The translations under genes were made by a program, and so were the position numbers. 64,000 nt of DNA from Prochlorococcus sp. AG-436-C14 (GTDB taxonomy: Bacteria; Cyanobacteriota; Cyanobacteriia; PCC-6307; Cyanobiaceae): the NCBI GenBank assembly GCA_003209755.1, contig QCPD01000002.1, forward strand, positions 120,043 through 184,042. Reading direction: 5' to 3'. The number at the start of each line of letters is the position of its first letter. Position 1 is the first letter of the stretch. The notes under the pieces were generated by a model. It saw only the letters and a list, made by a program, of their open reading frames with translations, was not told the DNA's origin and did no database searches. This document shows positions 19,329-29,966 of the stretch, one piece after another.

Positions 19329-20606
19329 ATGAGCAAAGCAATACTTCAAATTGATGGGAATAATTTCTATGCCTCGTGTGAACAAATGATCGACCCTTCC
19401 ATAAAAGGAAAGGGATTAGTTATACTTTCGAATAATGATGGATGCATAATAGCTCGCAGTTCAGAGGCTAGAAGGATGGGAATTCCTATGGGACAGCCTT
19501 ATTTCAAGATAAAGAATAAACTAAATCGATTAAATATAAATGTGAGAAGTTCAAATTACGAGCTATACGGTGATATAAGTAATCGATTAATGCAGCTACT
19601 AAGAAAAAATTGTGAAGAACTGGAAATTTACTCTATAGATGAAGCATTTGGAACTATAAAACGTCCAAAAGGAAAGTGCTTATATCAATGGGGAAAAGAT
19701 TTAAGGGCTTTGGTTTATCAAAATATAGGTATACCAATATCTATTGGTATTGGTGAGACAAAAGTTCTATCAAAAATTTCTAATCATCTAGCAAAAAAAA
19801 TACAAATTAATTCAGGTATATTTGATATAGATCTAGTTGAAAATAAAGATCATTATCTTGACCTAATTAATGTAGATAAAGTTTGGGGTATCGGCAAAAA
19901 GATGTCAAAATGGCTAAAAGACAGAGGCATAACTAATGCGAGAGAACTTAGAGATATGTCAAGCAATCAAATCAAAGGAAAATATGGTGTAGTTGGTCTA
20001 CGCATTCAAAATGAATTAAAAGGAAATCTCTGTATCCCTATAAAAGAGACCTCATCAGATAGAAAAGAAATCTGCGTAAGCAGAAGTTTTTCATATCCAA
20101 TAGATAGTTTAGAAGATTTGAACCAAGCAATTATAAAATATGTATTAATCGCAAGTGCTAAACTTCGAAAATACAATCAATTATCGTCAGCTATTACAGT
20201 TTTTACAAATACACATACTCACTCAAAAGATTTTTTTAGAAGTAAAGCAACAGGAAAAATAAGCGTTCCAACTTCTAATTCGAAAATTATGATTGAAAAA
20301 AGTCTATCGCTAACAAAAGAAATTTTTAAACCTTATAAAAAATTCATAAAAGCTGGTGTAATATTGCATAAGCTTCAAAATAACAAATACAAACAAAAAA
20401 TAATTTTTGATGCTCCAAATATTCGAGAAGAATTATATCTACTTAGACTAGATCATGTAATAGATAATATTAATGCGAAAAATGGTATAAATACAATAAG
20501 TTGGGGCTCATCAATGATGGAAAAAGAATGGAGACCGCGAAGAAAAAAGCTATCTAGTATAAAGACAACAAATATAGAAAATATTCCAACTATATATGCT
20601 AATTAA
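19329..20606 (+). CDS. umuC: DNA polymerase V catalytic subunit UmuC (Y-family)
   Basis: 425 aa; QIDGNNFYASCEQ, YSIDEAFGTI, ISIGIGETKVLSKISNHLAKK. Confidence 0.95.
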   Translation: MSKAILQIDGNNFYASCEQMIDPSIKGKGLVILSNNDGCIIARSSEARRMGIPMGQPYFKIKNKLNRLNINVRSSNYELYGDISNRLMQLLRKNCEELEIYSIDEAFGTIKRPKGKCLYQWGKDLRALVYQNIGIPISIGIGETKVLSKISNHLAKKIQINSGIFDIDLVENKDHYLDLINVDKVWGIGKKMSKWLKDRGITNARELRDMSSNQIKGKYGVVGLRIQNELKGNLCIPIKETSSDRKEICVSRSFSYPIDSLEDLNQAIIKYVLIASAKLRKYNQLSSAITVFTNTHTHSKDFFRSKATGKISVPTSNSKIMIEKSLSLTKEIFKPYKKFIKAGVILHKLQNNKYKQKIIFDAPNIREELYLLRLDHVIDNINAKNGINTISWGSSMMEKEWRPRRKKLSSIKTTNIENIPTIYAN

Positions 20607-20701
20607 TAGTTAGTATTAAATTTAACAATAATTAAAATATTAAAATCACAACAAAGGTCTATGTTACATTAAAAATAATAATAATCATAAAACAGTAAAA
20701 G

Positions 20702-21163
20702 ATGATGGAGTTCATAGAATATTTAGATAGAACAGAAGTAGAAATAATAAAGTTAGTTGAAAAGGCAGGATATATAACAGCAGAAAATACAGAACTATGT
20801 TTATTAAGTGATAACTATGTAGGCTTTTTAAATAAGAGAAAAAAGGAGATTATAATATGTACAAGTAACGCAAAGAAGAGAGAGAACTTTATGCTGCTAG
20901 GCAAGAAAGATAGGGAAACTTTTGAAAGAACAGCATTACATATAAAAAAAGCTATAAGACACGAAGCTGTTCATGTCGCACAAGAGTGTAATAATGGAAA
21001 CTTATTAAAAATAGATAGAAAAATGTCAATGAATCCCTCAAAGATTAAGGCTTTAAATGGATCTATAAGAATATCCGGAGAGGAAAGAAAAGAAAGACAG
21101 GCATATATATTAGAAGATAAACCAAGATTAATAAAAAATGAATTGAAAAAATATTGTCTATAA
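20702..21163 (+). CDS. Unknown protein with HExxH zincin-like motif
   Basis: 153 aa; KKAIRHEAVHVAQECNNG plus downstream EERKERQAYILED; AUG at 20702 or 20705. Confidence 0.65.
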   Translation: MMEFIEYLDRTEVEIIKLVEKAGYITAENTELCLLSDNYVGFLNKRKKEIIICTSNAKKRENFMLLGKKDRETFERTALHIKKAIRHEAVHVAQECNNGNLLKIDRKMSMNPSKIKALNGSIRISGEERKERQAYILEDKPRLIKNELKKYCL

Positions 21164-21176
21164 TAATTAAATAATA

Positions 21177-21476
21177 TTAATTATCTCTAAGTAATTGAAT
21201 AGCATTTAATTTACTACTAAAGATCAAAACCATTCCTTGCTCCAAATATGAAAGACCAATATAAGTCTTAACGGCTTTGGAATTAACAAGAGCAGATCCA
21301 CATGTTTCAAGAATAAGAACAGGTAAAGTTGAAGTCGATCCTTGCATTAGCTGGAGATCGAGAGTTTGTCGGATCGCCAACTTTGCTTTAATAAGTCCAA
21401 CTTTATTGATAAAATTGGGCCAAAGATCATTAGATAAAGAACATTGCTCCAATTTAAAGAGTGATGTATTTTTCAT
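21177..21476 (-). CDS. Conserved hypothetical protein
   Basis: 99 aa ORF. Confidence 0.55.
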   Translation of the reverse strand: MKNTSLFKLEQCSLSNDLWPNFINKVGLIKAKLAIRQTLDLQLMQGSTSTLPVLILETCGSALVNSKAVKTYIGLSYLEQGMVLIFSSKLNAIQLLRDN

Positions 21477-21498
21477 TGATAAATATATCTATAATAAA

Positions 21499-23526
21499 TT
21501 ATTTATAACATCTCTGTTGATCTAAATTTAATATGTGCTTTCTCTCGGCGTAATAAAGTTGCTGAAAATTTATCGCATCATTATTTAAATCTTCAAACAT
21601 GTTAATAACTCTCTGTTCCATATCAGATGAATCACTAGGTTCGGTATTTTCTTGAACAATAAGAGAGGCAATACAGTTTTCAAGAGTTTGTAATCGTTGA
21701 GAACTCCATGCTTCAATTAAATGTCTACAACGTTTTAAGGATTTTTGCTTCTCAAGAGAAGCCAGAGCACCACGAATAAGCGGTTCGGGGTCATTTAGTG
21801 TGGCTAAACGAAGTTCATTAGACTCTAGTAAAGGAGTAAGTTTAGGAAGATATTCGTTATCGTTAGAAAGAAAGTTATCTAACAAATTTTTGATTAAATC
21901 AACATCGGCTAAAATATTATTTGAATCATTACAACGATTAATATTCTCAACAATTTCAAGACCAAACTTATTTTCCTCAATGTTATTTATTGTAGACCAT
22001 ATTGCACGATGATGATTAATTGCAAAATCATCTAGATCTCTTAAGCGAAGTTCATAACGAATATAAGCTCTATAATTAGGACAATGAATATAAGTAAAAA
22101 GTATATCTGCCTCACTTCTTTCTCTAAGACTAATTTCTTGAGGTTTATCAATTTTCTTAGAACGACCGTGCCATCTTTGACCACTAATTTGATTACGTAA
22201 ATCCTCCTCTAGTTGAAGTGCGAATCTACCTTGACCACCACTAAGACGCTGAGCAACCTTCTGTAGATAGTGAGTTCTTATCGCCGTTTGAGGTAACTTA
22301 CCAAGAAGACTTACTAAGCTGCTAACGGCTTCCTGAAATTGATCAGATTTACTTAAATCTAAATCCTTCAATGATTGATCAATTTGCCAATCCATCCAAA
22401 GAGGTGATTTTGCCGCTAGTGCTTCATATTCGGATGGAGCATTATCCTTAAGAAATTCATCTGGGTCTTTACCTGAAGGTAATTGCAGGACTCTTAAATC
22501 TAGCTGACCTTGAATAGCAAGATTTTCAACCTCACTAATAGCTCTATTAGCCGCACGAATTCCAGCATTATCTGAATCAAAATTTAAAAGGATCTTTTTA
22601 CTATCGGTAGCACGAGAGAGAAGCGTAATTTGATTGCGACTTAATGCTGTTCCCAAAGAAGCGACAACATTTGTAATACCAGAATCATGAAGTGCCATTA
22701 CATCAAAATATCCCTCGACTACAACTGCATAATCTTTTTTCCTAATGGAAAGTGTTGATTTATCTAAACCAAAAAGATTTTTACCCTTTTCAAAGATTTC
22801 GGTCTCAGGTGAATTTAAATACTTAGGTTCTGAGCCATCAAGACTTCTTCCCCCGAAACCAATAACTCTTTTTTGCCGATCATGAATAGGAACAATTATA
22901 CGATTACGAAACCTGTCATAGAAACCATTACCACCCTTTCGAGGAACAATTAATCCAGCCGATTCAAGGATTTCAACACTAACTTTTTCTATATCTACAA
23001 AATATTTGAGTAATGAGTCCCAATTATCTGGTGCAAATCCAAGCTCGAAATTGATTAAAGTACCATCACTTAAATGACGTTTATTCTTAAGATAATTAAG
23101 TGCATTTTCTCCACATGGGGAATTTAATTGATTTCGAAACCAACCTGTTGCGGTTTTTAAAACACGATAAAGGGTATCTCTACGTGAAAGCTGTTGCTTG
23201 AGTCTTTCTTGTTGAGGTCCTTCAACAGTATCAATTGGTACTTGATATTTCTTCGCCAGCTCAAGAACAACATCACTAAAACTTTGTCTCTGAAACTCCA
23301 TTAAAAATTTAATTGCATTTCCACCAGCTCCACATGAAAAACAATAATAAAATTGCTTGCCAGGAATTACTGACATTGAAGGTTTACTATCATCATGAAA
23401 AGGGCATATTCCAATATATTCCTTACCTTTTTTCTTCAAGACAACGTGTTCACCAACTACATCAACAATATCTACACGCTCTTTTACAGACTCAATTGTC
23501 CTAGGATGTAGTCGAACAGAAGCCAT
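21499..23526 (-). CDS. dnaG: DNA primase
   Basis: 675 aa; CHC2 zinc finger ICPFHDDSKPSMSVIPGKQFYYCFSCGAGGN, TOPRIM VVEGYFDVMALHDSGI. Confidence 0.97.
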   Translation of the reverse strand: MASVRLHPRTIESVKERVDIVDVVGEHVVLKKKGKEYIGICPFHDDSKPSMSVIPGKQFYYCFSCGAGGNAIKFLMEFQRQSFSDVVLELAKKYQVPIDTVEGPQQERLKQQLSRRDTLYRVLKTATGWFRNQLNSPCGENALNYLKNKRHLSDGTLINFELGFAPDNWDSLLKYFVDIEKVSVEILESAGLIVPRKGGNGFYDRFRNRIIVPIHDRQKRVIGFGGRSLDGSEPKYLNSPETEIFEKGKNLFGLDKSTLSIRKKDYAVVVEGYFDVMALHDSGITNVVASLGTALSRNQITLLSRATDSKKILLNFDSDNAGIRAANRAISEVENLAIQGQLDLRVLQLPSGKDPDEFLKDNAPSEYEALAAKSPLWMDWQIDQSLKDLDLSKSDQFQEAVSSLVSLLGKLPQTAIRTHYLQKVAQRLSGGQGRFALQLEEDLRNQISGQRWHGRSKKIDKPQEISLRERSEADILFTYIHCPNYRAYIRYELRLRDLDDFAINHHRAIWSTINNIEENKFGLEIVENINRCNDSNNILADVDLIKNLLDNFLSNDNEYLPKLTPLLESNELRLATLNDPEPLIRGALASLEKQKSLKRCRHLIEAWSSQRLQTLENCIASLIVQENTEPSDSSDMEQRVINMFEDLNNDAINFQQLYYAERKHILNLDQQRCYK

Positions 23527-23574
23527 ATTATAATTTTAATTGATATTTAAATATTTAGTTAAGAGATTTAAAAA

Positions 23575-24483
23575 TTGAGAGAAAATCTTCTTACGATTAA
23601 ATTTAATATAGAAAAAAATTTAAACGGGATCAAATTTTTAATAGGGAGCGGTTTTGCATTTAGCCTTATGACTGTTTGTGTTAAGGCGATTGGGGGAAGG
23701 ATACCTATTTCAGAACTTGTTTTTGCTAGGGCTACCATAAGTATAGTAATAACAAGATTTTACTTATATAAAAAAAAGATTAACCCTTGGGGAAATCAGA
23801 AAAGATTATTAATTATAAGGGGTTTACTAGGAACAGTTGCACTATTTTGTATCTTCAAAGCCCTAACAATATTACCTATAGCAACAGCAACAGTAATACA
23901 ATACATTTACCCAACTTTTACAGTGATATGTGCGTATATAATTTTAAAGGAATTTATATTAAAGAGAATAGTTTATTCAATCATTATTGGTTGGATAGGA
24001 ATTATTTTAGTTAGTCAGCCTGAATTCTCCACAAACACTAATATTCAAGAAACAATATTAGCAATAATCATAGCAATATTTGGCGCATTGATGACATCAT
24101 TAGCTTATATATGTGTAAGAAAGCTTTCTTCCAAAGAACACCCTCTTGTTATTATTTACTACTTTCCATTAGTTTCTATACCCTTATCTATTCCATTTAT
24201 TATTAATGATTTTGTATTACCAGCCGGAACAGATTGGTTATGGATATTAGGTATTGGTATTTTCACACAGATTGGTCAACTCTTTATAACAGAGGGATTA
24301 AGACTACTACCAGCTGGACAAGCAACATCCCTAAATTATTCCCAGGTTATCTTTGCAAGTATATGGGGAGCATTGATATTTCAAGAAACAATAACAAGTT
24401 CAATTTACTTAGGTGGTTTCTGCGTGCTTATTTCCACTATTGTTAGTATGAGTGCATACAAAACCACACAAGCAAAAATATGA
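23575..24483 (+). CDS. EamA/DMT-family permease
   Basis: 302 aa; 10-TM drug/metabolite transporter pattern, TTG start. Confidence 0.88.
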   Translation: MRENLLTIKFNIEKNLNGIKFLIGSGFAFSLMTVCVKAIGGRIPISELVFARATISIVITRFYLYKKKINPWGNQKRLLIIRGLLGTVALFCIFKALTILPIATATVIQYIYPTFTVICAYIILKEFILKRIVYSIIIGWIGIILVSQPEFSTNTNIQETILAIIIAIFGALMTSLAYICVRKLSSKEHPLVIIYYFPLVSIPLSIPFIINDFVLPAGTDWLWILGIGIFTQIGQLFITEGLRLLPAGQATSLNYSQVIFASIWGALIFQETITSSIYLGGFCVLISTIVSMSAYKTTQAKI

Positions 24484-24866
24484 ATTGTAAATCTTTAATT
24501 TTTTCAATAGTTCTTATTTGCAGCGGATCAACATCAATTCTTGCAGATGAGTATCAGCGAGGCTACTCATCAAGTAGAACTTGTACGAGAAACGAATATA
24601 GAGAAGAATATATTCCAGGGACTAGAAAGGATCCTGGGTATGTCAAAAAATGGGAGGAAACTGTAGAAGTTCCTTGCCCAGGAGCTGATTCAACCAATAA
24701 CAGCAATGAATATGACAACAATGATTGCTCTGAAGGCAAAATTGCAGGAGGTATTTTAGGTGCTGGCTTCGCTACGGCAATCTCCAGAGGAAAAGATCGT
24801 TGGTGGGCAATTCCTGCTGGCTTGGTAGGAGGGTCAATGGTTGGATGTCAGATTGATGGTGGTTGA
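24480..24866 (+). CDS. Hypothetical secreted protein with glycine-zipper-like C-terminus
   Basis: 128 aa; signal-peptide-like N-terminus, GKIAGGILGAGFATAISRGKDRWWAIPAGLVGGSMVG. Confidence 0.65.
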   Translation: MNCKSLIFSIVLICSGSTSILADEYQRGYSSSRTCTRNEYREEYIPGTRKDPGYVKKWEETVEVPCPGADSTNNSNEYDNNDCSEGKIAGGILGAGFATAISRGKDRWWAIPAGLVGGSMVGCQIDGG

Positions 24867-24903
24867 TTTTATTTTTTTCTCTGAATTTTTAATAAAATAA
24901 ATA

Positions 24904-25578
24904 ATGATTAGCTGGTTAAAAGGTGAAATAGTTCATACATGGAAAATATCCTCAAAAAAAGGAGTTGTTCTAAATGTTGGTGGTGTTGGTTATGAAATAC
25001 AACTATTACCAAAACAAATAGACAAATCTGAAACTTCTAATGAGATTGAATTATGGATTCAACAAATAGAGCGTGAAGATGGCACAAGCTTATATGGTTT
25101 TATAGAGGTTAATCAAAGAGATTTATTTCGAGAAATAATTAGCGTAAATGGAATAGGTCCACAAATTGGGATGTCTATTTTAGAGGACTTTGAGGTTACT
25201 CAATTAGTTAATGCAATAGAAAATAAAGAATCTAATTTATTAACAAAAACACAAGGAATAGGTAAGCGAATCGCAGATAGATTAATAGTTGAGCTGAGAA
25301 ACAAACTTCAAAGGTTTATAGATAATAATGAATCAAGTTATGACAATAGGAAAGAGGTCGAACCTAATCAATTTTCTAAATATATTGATGAAATATATTT
25401 AATTCTTAATTCACTTGGCTATGTAGATAATGAAATAAAAGATTCAATTAAAATATTAACAACCAACGAAAAAGAAAATACTTTATTATTGAATTCCCTA
25501 TCTGCAGAAGAAAAAGCAGAGCTAATGGATAAACATCTCAAAGAAATTCTTATGAAATTGAGTGAAAAGAGCACTTGA
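24904..25578 (+). CDS. ruvA: Holliday junction branch migration protein RuvA
   Basis: 224 aa; MISWLKGEIVHTW...GVGYEIQL, GIGPQIGMSIL, GIGKRIADRLIVEL. Confidence 0.95.
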   Translation: MISWLKGEIVHTWKISSKKGVVLNVGGVGYEIQLLPKQIDKSETSNEIELWIQQIEREDGTSLYGFIEVNQRDLFREIISVNGIGPQIGMSILEDFEVTQLVNAIENKESNLLTKTQGIGKRIADRLIVELRNKLQRFIDNNESSYDNRKEVEPNQFSKYIDEIYLILNSLGYVDNEIKDSIKILTTNEKENTLLLNSLSAEEKAELMDKHLKEILMKLSEKST

Positions 25579-25629
25579 TAGAAGGCTAGGGATTAAATTA
25601 GACTCGAAGAATAAGAAAAGCTAAATCAA

Positions 25630-25899
25630 ATGTCACTTGGCACAGAAGAAAAACAAAATCTAATCAACACTCATCAAGTACACCCAACTGATACTGGTTC
25701 AGTAGAAGTCCAAGTGGCGATGCTTACTACAAGAATCTCAAAATTAAGCAAACATCTTCAGGGGAACATACATGATTTCTCCTCAAGACAAGGGTTGCTT
25801 AAAATGATTGGCCAACGCAAAAGACTTCTAGGTTATATACGAACAAAAAGTGAAAAAAGATATACAGAGCTAATAGAAAAATTAGCTATTAGAGGATAA
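25630..25899 (+). CDS. rpsO: 30S ribosomal protein S15
   Basis: 89 aa; [23 protein letters not shown]...RLLGYIR. Confidence 0.98.
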   Translation: MSLGTEEKQNLINTHQVHPTDTGSVEVQVAMLTTRISKLSKHLQGNIHDFSSRQGLLKMIGQRKRLLGYIRTKSEKRYTELIEKLAIRG

Positions 25900-25926
25900 T
25901 GAATCGTATTAAATCGGTAGAAGCTA

Positions 25927-26367
25927 ATGAAAGGTGAGAAAAAAAACAAAAAGGAGCAACTTAAAGAAGTAAAAATAGGATTCTCCAGCAACAACTCGAC
26001 ACCAAAAATACTTTCAAAGAAATCTTCAAAAAGTAGTAGTAAGGAAACAGGCATACCAAGCTATGTTGCAAATAGAATGGCAAGAAGAATAGCTTTTACG
26101 ACAGGCATTCCAACCCTAAGTGGCATGGGCGTATTTATTGGAAGTTATTTTCTAATAAGCAAAGGTATTGCTGAAATATCTCCAACAGTCACTCTTGTCA
26201 GCTCAGCCCTTTGTTTCCTTGTCGGCTTATTAGGATTAAGTTATGGAATACTCTCCGCAAGTTGGGATTTTAATCCAGGAAGTATTCTTGGTTTTGAAAA
26301 CATTAAGCCAAACATCAATAGGATGAAAGACGCATTCAAAACAAGTCAAAAAAATATTACTAGTTAA
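25927..26367 (+). CDS. PAM68/DUF3464-like photosystem assembly membrane protein
   Basis: 146 aa; IPSYVANRMARRIAFTTGIPTLSGMGVFIGSY...GLSYGILSASWD. Confidence 0.85.
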   Translation: MKGEKKNKKEQLKEVKIGFSSNNSTPKILSKKSSKSSSKETGIPSYVANRMARRIAFTTGIPTLSGMGVFIGSYFLISKGIAEISPTVTLVSSALCFLVGLLGLSYGILSASWDFNPGSILGFENIKPNINRMKDAFKTSQKNITS

Positions 26368-26376
26368 AAATAAAAT

Positions 26377-29300
26377 TTAAATTACAAGACTTTGACTTGT
26401 TCTAGCAATAAATGAATTCTTAGACAAAGAATCTAAAACCAAGTCAGCATCCTTTACACAGAATTGATCTCCTAATCTTACATACCTAGTACTATTGCTG
26501 TCTTTAAGACAAGCTACAACAGGAATACGAACGCCTAATTCATTTCTAGCAGGTCTATTATTTGAAAGACATTCTCTTAATTTATGCTGAACATTTATAT
26601 CAGTAGCTTGCTCAGGGCGGAGATCAATTAAGAGAAATCTTAAATCATCAATTTCACGACAATCATCAATAAGCAATTGAACTGTTTCATCTCTCCTATC
26701 TACGCTTCCCCATATCAACAATCTAGTTTCAACCATCAAATGATCAGATAATCTTTCATAACTTTTTGGGAAGACAACCGCTTCACAAGAACCAGTTAAA
26801 TCCTCTAATTGAATAATCGCCATCCTGTCACCTTTTCTAGTTGTGACTTCTCTCATTTCTGGAATCATTGCAATAACACTGACCTTTGACTTATCCTTCT
26901 GGTCTTCTAAAGAACCTAGGCTTATAGGAGCAATCAATTTTGCAGGTTCCGAAAGTTGCTTCAAAGGATGATCCGATAAATAGAAACCAATATGCTCTTT
27001 TTCTAATTTAAGTTTATCTGAAGGAAGATACTCGTTGACTTGTTTCGCCTTTGGAGCAGATAAATAATCATCAGTCGTTGATGATTCATTATTTGTGGAA
27101 GAAGAAAGATCGAAAAGATTACCTTGGCCGCTAGTTCTATCTTTTGCTCTAGAAGAAGCCCAATCAATAGTTAAATCCAAATCAGCAATAAGCTGAGCGC
27201 GATTTGAATTTTCTTCAAGACAATCAAGGGCTCCACTATGTATCAAAGCCTCAAGTCCTCTTCGGTTAACGGCACTAAGTGATATTCGATCACAGAATTG
27301 TGATAAAGAAGTAAATTTGCCATCTTCATCTCTAGAGGCAATAATTTTTCTAATTGCACCATCACCTAAATTTTTGACAGCAGAAAAACCAAAAAGAATT
27401 GAATTATCTTTTTGAGTAAAATCAACACCAGATGTATTTATATTTGGAGGCATTACTTTAATTCCCATTGAATTACAGTTAGAAATGTATCGTTGAACCT
27501 TGTCAGCCGAGCCAGCATTAACTGTAAGTAATGCCGCCATATAAGCGACAGGATAATGTGCTTTTAAATATGCAGTCTGATAAGTAACCGCGCCATAAGC
27601 AGTTGAATGACTTTTGTTAAAACAATATTCAGCAAACAAAACCATTTGATCAAATAACTGTTCAGCGACAATGGCTGAAATTTCATTCTCAACTGCTCCG
27701 TCAACAAAGAGCGTTCTATGACGCTGCATTTCAGATACTTTTTTCTTACCCATTGCCCTCCTTAATAAATCTGCTTGACCAAGGGAGTATCCTGCTAAAT
27801 CCTGAGCAATCTTCATGATCTGCTCTTGATAAACCATGATTCCATAAGTCTCACTTAAAATAGGTTCTAATGACTGATGTTGAAAATCAATACTCTCCTT
27901 ACCATGTTTCCTATTTATAAATTTAGGAATTAATCCTGCATCAAGTGGACCAGGACGATAGAGAGCAAGAATTGAAGAAATATCCTCAAGAGAAGAGGGT
28001 TTAAGATCTTTAACTATTTGTCTCATTCCATTAGATTCAAGTTGAAAAATTCCTTCTAAATCACCTCTTGAAAGTAATTCAAATGTTTTTTCATCTGTGA
28101 AAGGAAAAGAATCAGGGTCTAATCTCTTACCAATTGATTTCTCAACTAAATTAACTGTCTTATCAATCATTGTAAGATTTCTAAGTCCTAAAAAGTCCAT
28201 CTTCAAAAGGCCAAGAGATTCAATATCTTCCATAAAATATTGAGTGATTATTTGACCATCGTTATTTCTTTGAAGAGGAACTAAATTATCAAGTGAATTA
28301 GCCGATATAACTACACCTGCTGCGTGCACACCAAAAGTCTTATTTGTCCCTTCTATCCTCATTGCCATATCAACCCATTTCTTTACTTTTGAATCATTAT
28401 TGTATTTTTCATAGAATTCCTTATTTGGTGATTCCTTTGAAATCATAGATGATAATTTTGCTGGCTTACCTCTTACAACTGGAATTAATTTTGCCAAACG
28501 ATCTGCATCTCCATAGGGAATATCAAGTACACGAGCAACATCTTTCAAAACAGCCTTAGATGTCATTCTATTGAATGTAATTATTTGAGCAACTTTGTCT
28601 TCGCCATACTTTTTAGTTACATAGTCTATGACTTCGCCACGTCTTTCAATACAAAAATCAGTATCAATATCAGGCATTGACTTCCTTTCAGGATTAAGAA
28701 ATCGTTCAAATAATAATCCATTTTCCACTGGATCTATATTAGTTATGTGAAGGGAAAAAGCTACTAAAGAACCAGCAGCTGAGCCCCTACCTGGACCTAC
28801 AGGAATATTTTTTTCTCTTGCAAATCTTATATAATCCCAAACCACAAGGAAATATGTAGGGAAACCCATTTGTTCTATCACTTTCAACTCATAGTCAAGC
28901 CTTTCTTTATAAGCAATCGGAAAATTATCAAGATTAGAAATATCTAATATTTCCTTCAAACCTTCAATAGTTATCTCTTTAAGATAATCTATAGGATTAT
29001 AACCACTAGGTATAGGGAAATTTGGCATTTTATAAGACCCTAATATACTATATTCTTCAACCTTGTTTGATAATTTTACAGTATTTTCTATTGCACTATT
29101 TATTATCTGATTATCTAAATGATCTGTAAATAAATCTCTCATTTCTTCCTCAGATTTAATATATTCAGTCCCCGTATATCTTAATCTTTTATTATCACTA
29201 ATTAATTTTCCAGTTAAAACACAAATCAAGGCATCATGCGCTTCAATATCATTCTTTGTTACATAATGTGCATCATTTGTAGCTATAATTTGAATATCAA

Positions 29301-29895
29301 GTTCTTCAGATATTTTGACTATTTCGCTATTAACAATTCTATCCTCAATTGATCCATGGTCTTGAATTTCAAGATAAAAATCATCACCCAAAATTTCTTT
29401 ATACCAAGAGGCTACTTCTCTAGCAACATCATTTCTTCCTTTTAATATCGCTTGTGGAATTTCACCACCTAAGCAAGCTGTTGAACAAATTAATCCCTCA
29501 CTATATTTTTTAAATAAAGACTTATCTATACATGGTCTTGAAAAAATCCCTCTTCCCCTAACGCCATTTAAATGACTAAGTGTCGTTAATTTTACGAGAT
29601 TTTCATAGCCAATTTGGTTTTTTGCTACAACAACAAGATGATATCTTTTTTCCTTTTTGGGCTGAGGGTCATCAATTGACCCATTGATAACGTACATCTC
29701 ATTCCCAATAATTGGCTTTATATTCGCGGACTTACATAACTTCAATAATTCTATCGCGCCATACATTACTCCATGATCAGTCAAGGCTAGAGCTGGCATT
29801 CCCAATTCCTTTGCCCTTTTAACCATTAAAGGTAATTGACTAGCTCCATCAAGAAGGCTGTAATCACTATGATTATGAATAGGAACAAAAGCCAT
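26377..29895 (-). CDS. dnaE: DNA polymerase III subunit alpha
   Basis: 1172 aa; PHP domain [35 protein letters not shown]. Confidence 0.98.
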   Translation of the reverse strand: MAFVPIHNHSDYSLLDGASQLPLMVKRAKELGMPALALTDHGVMYGAIELLKLCKSANIKPIIGNEMYVINGSIDDPQPKKEKRYHLVVVAKNQIGYENLVKLTTLSHLNGVRGRGIFSRPCIDKSLFKKYSEGLICSTACLGGEIPQAILKGRNDVAREVASWYKEILGDDFYLEIQDHGSIEDRIVNSEIVKISEELDIQIIATNDAHYVTKNDIEAHDALICVLTGKLISDNKRLRYTGTEYIKSEEEMRDLFTDHLDNQIINSAIENTVKLSNKVEEYSILGSYKMPNFPIPSGYNPIDYLKEITIEGLKEILDISNLDNFPIAYKERLDYELKVIEQMGFPTYFLVVWDYIRFAREKNIPVGPGRGSAAGSLVAFSLHITNIDPVENGLLFERFLNPERKSMPDIDTDFCIERRGEVIDYVTKKYGEDKVAQIITFNRMTSKAVLKDVARVLDIPYGDADRLAKLIPVVRGKPAKLSSMISKESPNKEFYEKYNNDSKVKKWVDMAMRIEGTNKTFGVHAAGVVISANSLDNLVPLQRNNDGQIITQYFMEDIESLGLLKMDFLGLRNLTMIDKTVNLVEKSIGKRLDPDSFPFTDEKTFELLSRGDLEGIFQLESNGMRQIVKDLKPSSLEDISSILALYRPGPLDAGLIPKFINRKHGKESIDFQHQSLEPILSETYGIMVYQEQIMKIAQDLAGYSLGQADLLRRAMGKKKVSEMQRHRTLFVDGAVENEISAIVAEQLFDQMVLFAEYCFNKSHSTAYGAVTYQTAYLKAHYPVAYMAALLTVNAGSADKVQRYISNCNSMGIKVMPPNINTSGVDFTQKDNSILFGFSAVKNLGDGAIRKIIASRDEDGKFTSLSQFCDRISLSAVNRRGLEALIHSGALDCLEENSNRAQLIADLDLTIDWASSRAKDRTSGQGNLFDLSSSTNNESSTTDDYLSAPKAKQVNEYLPSDKLKLEKEHIGFYLSDHPLKQLSEPAKLIAPISLGSLEDQKDKSKVSVIAMIPEMREVTTRKGDRMAIIQLEDLTGSCEAVVFPKSYERLSDHLMVETRLLIWGSVDRRDETVQLLIDDCREIDDLRFLLIDLRPEQATDINVQHKLRECLSNNRPARNELGVRIPVVACLKDSNSTRYVRLGDQFCVKDADLVLDSLSKNSFIARTSQSLVI

Positions 29896-29966
29896 TAATA
29901 TCGGATAAAGCTACGCTGTATATAGTGTAGCGATAATTATATGCTCCACATAAAGTGGTTTAATCT

